A DNA stretch of 64,000 nucleotides, taken from positions 117,915 to 181,914 of the forward strand of contig PMAE01000018.1 of the NCBI GenBank assembly GCA_003152485.1, given 5' to 3'. Source of the DNA: Gemmatimonadota bacterium. GTDB taxonomy: Bacteria > Gemmatimonadota > Gemmatimonadetes > Gemmatimonadales > Gemmatimonadaceae. This document shows positions 9,597-18,312 of the stretch, piece by piece. The notes under the pieces were generated by a model. That model searched no databases, was not told the DNA's origin, and was given only the letters and a program-made list of their open reading frames with translations. The first letter of the stretch is position 1, and each line of letters starts with the position of its first letter. A program made the translations under genes and the position numbers.

Positions 9597-9812
9597 CTAG
9601 GACACGCGGTAGTACTCGTAGCCCGCCCCTTTCACAAATGCGTCGAAATACCTGCCGCGCGATTCAGCGTTGCGCAGCTCCGCCGCGACCACACTCGGCA
9701 CGTGGAGGTAACGATACACGCTCCCGCTCGTGAACTCCACTTCGAGCGTCTCCGTCTCCGCGTCGTACCCGATTGAAGACAGGGCACTCGATTGTACTGG
9801 CTCGCGATTCAT
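9597..9812 (-). CDS. KTSC domain-containing protein
   Basis: 71 aa: SSALSSIGYDAETETLEVEFTSGSVYRYLHVPSVVAAELRNAESRGRYFDAFVKGAGYEYYRV matches the KTSC pattern. Confidence 0.85.
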   Translation of the reverse strand: MNREPVQSSALSSIGYDAETETLEVEFTSGSVYRYLHVPSVVAAELRNAESRGRYFDAFVKGAGYEYYRVS

Positions 9813-9902
9813 CAGGTCAGAGTGTTGTTACTCAAATCAGGGCGACATCGGAGCTGGAAGCAATTGGAGTAAGTAGAGCACGGGCTCCCTGCGGTTGCGC
9901 CC

Positions 9903-10241
9903 GATTTCGAGACCGTACCCGACCAGCGCCTAGAGCGTGAGCGTCCTTCGATCGATCCTGATGAGCACTCGGGCAAGCACGACCTGCGCGGCGCCCGCGC
10001 CCGATACCCAACGATCTATGATCCGGATTCCTACGACACGTCGCAGCTCCTAGGACGCGCGCTCGCGCGCCGGCGGTCGTGGGGTGTGGCCTACGACAGT
10101 GTCCGAGATTCCGACGGCGGGCTCTGCGCGGCCGTGTTTCGTCCGCGAGCGCTCACGAAGTGTCGCACGACGCTATACCTCGGCTATCGATGGAACGGCC
10201 ACTCGATCACGCATGTGATCGAACGACGGCTCCGTGCCTGA
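9903..10241 (+). pseudogene. RES-domain protein C-terminal remnant
   Basis: Own translation: ...HDLRGARARYPTIYDPDSYDTSQLLGRALARRRSWGVAYDSVRDSDGGLCAAVFRPRALTKCRTTLYLGYRWNGHSITHVIERRLRA*, typical of the RES C-terminal half. No credible N-terminal half or start upstream. Confidence 0.65.
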
Positions 10242-10256
10242 GACCGCTGCGCCCGA

Positions 10257-12335
10257 CTACCGCCCCGATGCGGCGTGCTGCGCACCAACGCCACCCGCCA
10301 ACAACACGCTCACCTCACCCACACTCACTGGCCGGCCAAACAAATACCCCTGCGCCTGCTCGCAGTCGGTGCCGACCAGGAAGCTGGCCTGCGCCTCGGT
10401 CTCCACTCCCTCGGCGATCACCATGACCCCAAGCTCCCGGCCAATCCGCGCCGCTGCCCGGACGACGGTGGCGCTCCGCGGATCCACGGTGACGCGCGAG
10501 AGTAGCTCCTGTGCGATCTTCAATCGGTTGATCGGATAGCGCGTCAGGTAGTTGAGCGACGAGTACCCGGTCCCGAAGTCGTCGATCGCGATGCGCACGC
10601 CGAGCTGCCGGAGACGAGTAAAGGTGTCGCCATGCCGCTCGGTGACTTCCATCAAGACAGACTCCGTGAGCTCGAGCTCCATCGTGTCCGCGGCAATCCC
10701 CCACTTCGTCAGACTCGCGGCGATGTCGAGCTCCAGGTGCGGCGCCCCCCGGAACTGCGCGGCCGATAAGTTGACGGAGACGACCGCCGGCGCGATGCCC
10801 TGGTCCTGCCACGCCCGAAATTGCCGACAGGCGTCGTCAAACGCCCAGCGACCCAGCGCCACGATGCTCCCAGTCGTCTCGGCGACAGCAATGAATGACC
10901 CCGGGTACAAGAGCCCGCGAGTGGGATGATTCCACCGGACCAATGCTTCGAGACCGACGATCCTCCGGGACGCTAACTCGACGATCGGCTGGTAATACAA
11001 TTCGAGCTCCCGGCGATCGAGACCCACTCGCAGCTCCTCGGCGATGGTCACCCGCTCGTGGACTTTCTCGTCGAGTTCGGCGCTATGGAACCGGAAACAG
11101 TTACGGCCTTCGGCCTTGGCCCGATACAGCGCGAGATCGGCCTGCGTCATCATGTCTTCGGGATCGTTCAGATCTGGGGTATACGACGAAATCCCAATGC
11201 TCGCGCTGACGCGGACGTCGGTCCCGCCAATTCTGAATGGAACGGCGACCACCCTCGCCACGTTGGCCGCCAACGCCCCCGACGCCATCGGCGTGCTGGC
11301 ATGTGCATTCAAGATCGCGAACTCGTCGCCGCCGAACCGCGCCAGAAGATCCGTCTCCCGGATGACGGTGCGGAGGCGGTCCGCGATCTCCCGCAGCAGA
11401 GCGTCTCCCGCTGGATGGCCCAGCGTATCGTTCACGTCTTTGAAATGATCCAGATCGAAATACAGAACCGAGAATGGACCACCCCCGCGCTTGATCGCCG
11501 CGAACGCGAGCTTGAGACGGCCGAGAAAGGACCGCCGGTTCGCGAGCGTCGTGAGGGCATCCGTCTGCGCCAACTCCAGGATCTTCAGATTCGCCGCCTC
11601 GAGCTGGCGCGCCAGCTCCCCATCGACGACCGATATCAACATCGTCGCCGCGAGAAACAGCGTGGAGAATCCCGCGATCACAGCCGCGAGCCACAGGGTG
11701 TTCACCTGATTCATTGGGACGGTCGAGATCGTGCGCGCGGAGAAATGGGCTGCCGCCATGCCGCAGAAATGCATTCCAACAATGGCCGACGCCATCACGG
11801 CGGCACTGCCGACTTTCTTCCAGACTCCGTCGGAGACGGTGTCTGAGCGCAGGTTGAAGGCAAGCCATAGCGCGACGCACGACGCGACGATCGCGATGAC
11901 TATCGAGGTCCCGACGAGCGGCAGGTCATAGGCGATCCCCGGAGCGATCTCCATGGCCGCCATGCCGGTATAGTGCATGCCGACGATCCCGAGCCCCATG
12001 ACCGTGCCAGCGATCGCGAGCCTCGTCCGCGTGAGCGTGGCGCGACTGACCATCAACAGCGCGAATCCCGACACGACCACACCGATCACCATCGAGCCGA
12101 AGGTGATGGACAGATCGAAAGCCATCGGGATCGGTAGGTGCAGCGCCAACATGCCGATGAAATGCATGGACCAGATGCCGGTGCCCATGGCAAAGGCACC
12201 ACCGATCAACCAGTAGTAGGTCGCGCGCCCACGCGAGGCGGTAATCCGTCCCGCAAGGTCGAGCGCCACGTAGGACGCCATCATCGCAATGACGTAGGCG
12301 AGTGCGACCAGCGCGGGGCTATACACGCCCCTCAT
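10257..12335 (-). CDS. Membrane MHYT sensor - GGDEF - EAL (c-di-GMP turnover) protein
   Basis: MHYT repeats GMHFIGM, GMHYTGM, GMHFCGM; ARFGGDEFAIL; GLEALVRWNHPTRGLLYPGSFI; DDFGTGYSSLNYL. Confidence 0.95.
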   Translation of the reverse strand: MRGVYSPALVALAYVIAMMASYVALDLAGRITASRGRATYYWLIGGAFAMGTGIWSMHFIGMLALHLPIPMAFDLSITFGSMVIGVVVSGFALLMVSRATLTRTRLAIAGTVMGLGIVGMHYTGMAAMEIAPGIAYDLPLVGTSIVIAIVASCVALWLAFNLRSDTVSDGVWKKVGSAAVMASAIVGMHFCGMAAAHFSARTISTVPMNQVNTLWLAAVIAGFSTLFLAATMLISVVDGELARQLEAANLKILELAQTDALTTLANRRSFLGRLKLAFAAIKRGGGPFSVLYFDLDHFKDVNDTLGHPAGDALLREIADRLRTVIRETDLLARFGGDEFAILNAHASTPMASGALAANVARVVAVPFRIGGTDVRVSASIGISSYTPDLNDPEDMMTQADLALYRAKAEGRNCFRFHSAELDEKVHERVTIAEELRVGLDRRELELYYQPIVELASRRIVGLEALVRWNHPTRGLLYPGSFIAVAETTGSIVALGRWAFDDACRQFRAWQDQGIAPAVVSVNLSAAQFRGAPHLELDIAASLTKWGIAADTMELELTESVLMEVTERHGDTFTRLRQLGVRIAIDDFGTGYSSLNYLTRYPINRLKIAQELLSRVTVDPRSATVVRAAARIGRELGVMVIAEGVETEAQASFLVGTDCEQAQGYLFGRPVSVGEVSVLLAGGVGAQHAASGR

Positions 12336-12864
12336 CACGCGTGCCTCCGCTGTGCTGCGCACACGAGTGCCGGCATCGTAGTGGGAACGACCCCGGCGTC
12401 GAGCGCCCGGCATACAGTAGTCATTCTATTTCGGATGGCGAGACGCGGCTCCCCGGCATGATGGTCGAAATGATCCATTCGGGAGCCTCAGGGGCGTAGC
12501 GGCCGGTGCACGCCGCTCTGTCCCAGGGACGACCGATCACCGCCATGGCTACTCGCGCGTAACTCGCCGCCGCGAGGGTACCGGCGGACGCGTTGCGGCC
12601 CACGCCATCACTCCGCGGTCACCGGTCCCACATTGGTCATTCCTCATGCGAGCGCGCTATCTCGTCACCCGCCCGACTTCCACTCCGAGCCGGCCGTCCC
12701 AGATTGGACTACGCCCGTGCGATACTGTTGGGACGTCGGAGGTTACGCCACGCGGCGTCTACCTCGCGTGGTCACCCGGGAACAGGTCAAACCACCCATC
12801 CGGTGAACCTCAGGACACTGCGGCGTGTCGAAGCAGTGGTTGTCTCATCCCTTCGGAGCCCGTC

Positions 12865-13374
12865 ATGATCGACTCGCGCGTCGCCCTGAGCTGCATCTCG
12901 CGACTCATTATTGCCTCCCTAGTCCCTGCGCTCCTCGCAGCCCAAGAGGCGCCGGCACGGGTCCCCACTGTCGTGCCCGTACCCGCCACGCCCCTGCCCC
13001 GCACCCACGAGGCGCAGCCCACGGTCGCCGACATCACGGCGCAAGATCTCATGACTCGCCTCTACATTTTCGCCGACGGGCACCACGGCCTGGGCTTCGA
13101 CTACGCACTCGATGCCAATGGTCATCTGCTCAACATCTAGTGCCGCAGCGACCACTACGAGTACGCGCGCTACGGCATTCCGATCGTGTTCTTCACCACC
13201 GGCGGCCATTCAGATTATCACCAGGTGACCGACGAGGCGGAGTACATCGACTACGATCACATGACACACGTCGCGAATTTCATCGAGGACCTCGCCGTGC
13301 GCACCGGCAACCTCGACCACCAACTGAAACTGGATCACCCCAAGCCGGACCCCACCGCCCCATGCCAGCAATAG
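12865..13374 (+). pseudogene. M28-family peptidase remnant with internal deletion and in-frame TAG
   Basis: Leader MIDSRVALSCISRLIIASLVPALLAAQ then DLMTRLYIFAD...GLGFDYALDANGHLLNI*CRSDHYEYARYGIPIVFFTTGGHSDYHQVTDEAEYIDYDHMTHVANFIEDLA, all in one frame with TAG at 13138-13140. Confidence 0.8.
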
Positions 13375-13521
13375 CCGATCACCAAGTCCGTCTCATGCCT
13401 GACTCCCAAGGATACTCGCCCCTCGCCTAGTCGGACGACCGCCGCGGCGCGGCATCGCCTTTGCATAGCGCGCAGTCATGGATGTCGCGCCGCGGGTGGG
13501 GATCGTGCTACAAAGAACGCC

Positions 13522-14508
13522 ATGGCGCCCTTGATACCGCTGCGCCCGTTTGGCCGCCACAAGGATGTGATGATCTCAGCCTTGGGCTGCGGCGGCCATC
13601 ACCTCGGTGATGCACCAGACGAACCAACCGCCGTCCGGCTCGTGCAGCAGGCCGTGGATGCCGGGATCACATTTTTCGACAACTGCTGGGAGTATCGGCG
13701 CGGGATGACCGAATCGCTCCTCGGGAAAGGCCTCGCCGGCCGGAGAGACCGCGTCTTTCTCATGACGAAGGTCTGCACGCACGGTCGCGAGGCGAGCCTC
13801 GGACTGCAAATGCTCGGTGAGTCGCTCCGACGCCTCCGCACGGACCACCTCGACCTCTGGCAGATACACGGTGTCGGCTTCGAGAATGATCCCGACCTGT
13901 TCATTCGACCGAACGGCGCCGCTGAAGCGTTGCTGAAGGCGAAACGCGACGGGATGGTCCGGTTCGTCGGCTTCACGGGACATAAGGATCCGGCGATCCA
14001 CCTCGCCATGCTGGCAACCGGCTTTCCGTTCGACGCGGTGCAGATGCCGCTCAATCCGTTCGATGCATCGTTTCGGAGCTTCGAGACTCAGGTACTCCCT
14101 GAGCTCGTCAAACGCGGCATCGCACCCCTCGGCATGAAGCCGCTTTGCGGGCATGGCGAGCCGATCCTCCAAGGCGTGCTCTCAGCCGAGGAAGCGCTGC
14201 GCTATGCCATGAGCCTGCCAGTGGCGACGACGATTTCGGGGGTCGACAAGCCGGACGTGCTCCAACAGAACATCGACATCGCGCAACACTTCCAGCCGAT
14301 GACAGCCGCGGAGATGCAGGCACTTCGCGACCGGGTCAAACCGCAGGCCGCGGACGGACGGTTCGAGCTCTATAAGCTGTCACTCAAATTTGATAACCCC
14401 GAGGCCCGGCTCGCCCACGGGTTTCCGCTCGATATCGAACAGTCCGAGGTGAAGGACATGCTCAAGGCCACCGAAAACACGGGTCATCCCTTTCCCAAAT
14501 GGACGTGA
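13522..14508 (+). CDS. Aldo/keto reductase family protein
   Basis: 328-aa ORF; GITFFDNCWEYRRGMTESLLGKGL, LRTDHLDLWQIHGV, VRFVGFTGHKDP. Confidence 0.9.
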   Translation: MAPLIPLRPFGRHKDVMISALGCGGHHLGDAPDEPTAVRLVQQAVDAGITFFDNCWEYRRGMTESLLGKGLAGRRDRVFLMTKVCTHGREASLGLQMLGESLRRLRTDHLDLWQIHGVGFENDPDLFIRPNGAAEALLKAKRDGMVRFVGFTGHKDPAIHLAMLATGFPFDAVQMPLNPFDASFRSFETQVLPELVKRGIAPLGMKPLCGHGEPILQGVLSAEEALRYAMSLPVATTISGVDKPDVLQQNIDIAQHFQPMTAAEMQALRDRVKPQAADGRFELYKLSLKFDNPEARLAHGFPLDIEQSEVKDMLKATENTGHPFPKWT

Positions 14509-15521
14509 ACCGGCGCCGGCTTGTCAAAGGCCTCGCTGCCGCGGGCGCAACGACACTCACCCCCGACTTACTCGTCGGCCAAGGATCGCCTGCCCCAGAC
14601 ACCGATGTACCTCGACGTCCTATGGGGAAGACCGGGCTCCACGTCTCCGTCATCGGCCTCGGCGGCTTTCACCTGGGCTCCGCCAAGGATCAAGGCACAG
14701 CCAACGACATCGTCGCGCACGCGATCGACGCGGGAGTCAATTTTTTCGACAACGCGTGGGACTACCACGATGGATTGAGCGAGACTCGGCTCGGTGAGGC
14801 GCTACAAGGGAAACGCGACAAGGTGATCCTCATGACCAAGGTCTGCACCCATGGGCGGGATGCCCGAGTCGCAATGCAGATGCTGGAGGAGTCGCTGCGA
14901 CGCCTGCGGACGGATCATCTCGACGTCTGGCAGATTCACGAGGTCATCTACGACAATGACCCCGATCTGATCTTTGCGCCCGGCCGGGCGGCGGAGGCCC
15001 TCCTTCAGGCCAAGCAGCAGGGGAAGGTGCGGTTCGTCGGATTTTCCGGACACAAAGATCCCGCGATCCATCTCCGGATGCTGGCCCACGATTTTCCATT
15101 CGATACGATTCAAATGCCGCTAAACTGTCTCGACGCCACGTTTCGGAGCTTTGAGCAGCGGGTGCTCCCCGAAGCGAATCGGCGAGGCCTCGCGGTGTTC
15201 GGGATGAAGAGCTTCGGCGGCGGCGGCGAGATCGTGAAGTACGGCGCCGCAACGCCGGACGAAGCACTCCGCTACGCGATGAGCTTACCTGTCTCCACGA
15301 CGATCAGCGGGATCGAGTCGCCGGACGTCCTCACACAGAACCTGTCGATCGCTACGAAATTCTCGCCGATGACCGCCGAGGAGATGCGCGTGCTCCGCGA
15401 GCGCTGCCGCCCCCTCGCGGCAGATGGCCGATTCGAGCTGTTCAAGACGACGAAGATGTACGATGGCGCGGTCGGCAGAGCACAGCACCACTTCCCGACG
15501 ACGGAGAAGCTACCCGCGTAG
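14499..15521 (+). CDS. Aldo/keto reductase family protein with twin-arginine leader
   Basis: 340-aa paralog of the preceding gene; leader MDVNRRRLVKGLAAAGATTL; starts inside the 3' end of the upstream gene. Confidence 0.9.
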   Translation: MDVNRRRLVKGLAAAGATTLTPDLLVGQGSPAPDTDVPRRPMGKTGLHVSVIGLGGFHLGSAKDQGTANDIVAHAIDAGVNFFDNAWDYHDGLSETRLGEALQGKRDKVILMTKVCTHGRDARVAMQMLEESLRRLRTDHLDVWQIHEVIYDNDPDLIFAPGRAAEALLQAKQQGKVRFVGFSGHKDPAIHLRMLAHDFPFDTIQMPLNCLDATFRSFEQRVLPEANRRGLAVFGMKSFGGGGEIVKYGAATPDEALRYAMSLPVSTTISGIESPDVLTQNLSIATKFSPMTAEEMRVLRERCRPLAADGRFELFKTTKMYDGAVGRAQHHFPTTEKLPA

Positions 15522-15537
15522 CCCGGTGCAGGTGATC

Positions 15538-16033
15538 GGCGCGCCACCGGATTGATCGACCGCACGTTTCGCATGTCGGCTTGCTCGAGGAGATAGGCCG
15601 TCATCGCGTCTGCCGCTTTCCAGATGCAGAGGGTACACGTGAGCAGAATCGGCGTCTCGAGCTCGCCGTTTTCCTGAAGGTGCGTCGAACCCACAAGTTT
15701 CCCGAACCCGTTCAGCACGAATACGCCGGCAGGCACCCGATCGCGAAAGATGTTGCCGCCATGCGGCACGACGGCGGTCACGCCCGTGTGCACGCTGTCG
15801 CCGGCCGTCACGGTGGTCTGTCCCACGCGAACGCCAGCCACGTCCGTAATGGCGTTCAGAGGGCCCGGCTGAAACACGCCGATCACCACGCCTACGTCGC
15901 GAGCCCGTGGCCGGAGCGACGTCTGTCCACTCGCTCGCACCGACGCCAGCTCCGCCAACACCATCACCATCATTGACGCGACACGGTACGGACCGCGCGA
16001 CACCCGGGATGCGGCAGATCGCGCTACACTCAT
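15538..16033 (-). pseudogene. P1-family (DmpA-like) peptidase, N-terminal fragment
   Basis: LRPRARDVGVVIGVFQPGPLNAITDVAGVRVGQTTV...TGVTAVVPHGGNIFRDRVPAGVFVLNGFGKLVG...ETPILLT; similarity ends around NVRSINPV, after which the ORF runs antisense into the aldo/keto reductase. Confidence 0.75.
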
Positions 16034-16081
16034 TTGGCCTTACTCCTCGTTTGGAGAGTCAGGACGTCGTGCCGCTTCGAT

Positions 16082-16186
16082 CTAGCACCCGTTCGCTGAG
16101 AGTGGAAACGTCACGATGAAGGTCGATCCAACTCCCTCCTGACTCACCACGCTGATGTCGCCGCCCATGGCGCGAGCAAGCTTTCG
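16082..16186 (-). pseudogene. Histidine-kinase HATPase C-terminal remnant
   Basis: Own translation: KLARAMGGDISVVSQEGVGSTFIVTFPLSANGC* (G2-box-like kinase tail) with no kinase body. Confidence 0.6.
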
Positions 16187-16289
16187 CCATCAAGTGGATG
16201 CGCCGGCCAACTCCGGGCCTTGCACCTGGACCAGCAGCTACTCCCCGAGCGCGCGCCGTACCTCGCGCCTGTATCGGCGACTCGACCGC

Positions 16290-16415
16290 AACCGCGCGCC
16301 GCGCGGCCAGCGCCCCGTATAGGTCTCCGAGCGCGGAGGTGACGATCACTTGTTTCCACCCCTGATAACTGTGCATGAGGCCAAACACGAGCCCCTGCCC
16401 CAGCACGACGACCAC
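16290..16415 (-). pseudogene. CPBP-family intramembrane protease remnant
   Basis: GQGLVFGLMHSYQGWKQVIVTSALGDLYGAL resembles the CPBP His-motif helix; no complete gene. Confidence 0.5.
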
Positions 16416-16611
16416 GACGCTGCCGCTCAGCGCATGGAACTTCCGGCCCAGATCGCAGGGCCCTCGCTTCTCCTCGGTCGCGTCCGACCCGGGAGCTTAT
16501 TCGTCCTCGCTCCGCGGTGGACGGCTTCGCGGCCCGTTCTCCTTGACGACACGACAGCGAAGAGTTTGAGAGTTCTATGGACTCACGGCGGCGACTGCGG
16601 TGCTGGCACGC

Positions 16612-18231
16612 TCAGTGCGCGACGAGGGCCGTGAACGGGGCGACATAGGCCTCGAGCGACACGAAGCCGCCCACCAGCGCGGCGAGGACGAGACTGTGGA
16701 AAAACACGAACCGCAGGATCTCCCATTCATGCCCATACCAGCGCGTCGTCGTGCTGGCGACGACGATGCTCTGCATGTCGACCATCTTCCCCATGACGCC
16801 GCCGGAGCTATTGGCCGATGCCATGAGAATCGGGCTCAGCCCGAGCCCTTGCGCCGTGATCCGCTGCAAGCTTCCGAACAGGACATTCGATGACGTGTCG
16901 GAGCCCGTGAGCGCGCTGCCGAGCCACCCGAGTAGCGTACCGAACAAGGGATAGCAGACGCCGGTGCGGGCAAAAGCGAGTCCGAGGATTGCATCCAGGC
17001 CGGAATATCTCGTGAGATAGCCCAGCGCCAACATCGCCGCGATCGTGAGTAGCGACAGCTTGACCGCGTTGAATGCATCGCGGTAGACGCGGAGGACTTC
17101 GCGCGGCCGGTAGGCCATGACGGCCGCACCGATGAGCGCCGCGAGGAATATTCCCGTCCCCGTCGCCGACAGCCAATTGAGCGTGTACACCGCGGACTCG
17201 GCCGTCGCCGTCGGCACGACCGGCGGCATGCGGAGCACGAGGTGGTCGAGTCCAGCGATGATCAGCGTCGGCTTGGACACCGAGTCCAGGACGCTCTTCA
17301 CCTGCGGCAACCCCCACAGAAACACGACGACGCTCAAGATGAGCCAAGGCATCCACGCACGCATCACCTCTCGGCGATCGGCGCCCATCACCGGTTCATG
17401 CACCGTGTCTGCAGGTCGCCACACCCGGAGCAGCATCGTCACCGCTGCCATCGACACGACCGACGCGCCGATGTCCACGAGCCATGGGCCGTGCAACGTG
17501 GCGATCAACCACTGGGGCACGGCAAACGCGATGCCTGCTACAAGTAGCGCGGGCCACACGGGCAGCGTCCGCTTCACGCCCACGAACGCGATCATGAGCC
17601 AGAACGGGATCAATACGGCGAAGAACGCGAGTTGTCGTCCGACCGTGCTGCTCAGCGCAAGGAGCGGCAGCCCCGTCACGCCGGCGAGCGCGACGAGCGG
17701 CGTCCCCAGCGCACCAAACGCGACCGGGGCCGTGTTGGCGATCAGTGACAGGCCGGAGGCCTGGATCGGCGTGAATCCCAGCCCGAGGAGCAACGCCGCC
17801 GTGATCGCCACCGGCGCTCCAAATCCGGCCGCGCCCTCGAAAAACGATCCGAAGCAGAACGCCACTAGGAGCAGCTGGAGCCGGCGGTCGCTGGTGATTC
17901 GGAATAGGCTCTTCCGGAGCACGTCGAACAGCCCACGGTTCATCGTGAGCTGATAGAGGAAGATGACGTTGAGAATGATCCATCCGATCGGGAGGAGCCC
18001 GTAGGCAGCGCCCAACAGCGCGGCCTTAACGGCCATCGGTGCGGGCATGCCGAGCCCACCGACCGCGACGACCAACGCCGTTGCCAGGCCGAGCAGCGCG
18101 GCGAGGTGGGCGCGGAGCCGCAGCACGGCGATCGTGCCGAGCAACACCACCATCGGGAGCGCCGCCATCAGCGTGGACCACAGCGCGCTGTGGAGCGGAT
18201 CGTAGACCTGCGGCCATGGCACGACAGTCAT
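16612..18231 (-). CDS. L-lactate permease family transporter
   Basis: 539-aa multi-TM ORF; GSFFEGAAGFGAPVAITAALL and SANSSGGVMGKMVDMQSIVVAST are characteristic. Confidence 0.9.
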   Translation of the reverse strand: MTVVPWPQVYDPLHSALWSTLMAALPMVVLLGTIAVLRLRAHLAALLGLATALVVAVGGLGMPAPMAVKAALLGAAYGLLPIGWIILNVIFLYQLTMNRGLFDVLRKSLFRITSDRRLQLLLVAFCFGSFFEGAAGFGAPVAITAALLLGLGFTPIQASGLSLIANTAPVAFGALGTPLVALAGVTGLPLLALSSTVGRQLAFFAVLIPFWLMIAFVGVKRTLPVWPALLVAGIAFAVPQWLIATLHGPWLVDIGASVVSMAAVTMLLRVWRPADTVHEPVMGADRREVMRAWMPWLILSVVVFLWGLPQVKSVLDSVSKPTLIIAGLDHLVLRMPPVVPTATAESAVYTLNWLSATGTGIFLAALIGAAVMAYRPREVLRVYRDAFNAVKLSLLTIAAMLALGYLTRYSGLDAILGLAFARTGVCYPLFGTLLGWLGSALTGSDTSSNVLFGSLQRITAQGLGLSPILMASANSSGGVMGKMVDMQSIVVASTTTRWYGHEWEILRFVFFHSLVLAALVGGFVSLEAYVAPFTALVAH

Positions 18232-18312
18232 CGGCGAGCGCGATGTGGGCCGGTCATGCGCACCAGCGCCGTCCTGGGCGTCGGCCGGGCGACCGGCCCA
18301 CCGGGGTCACCC

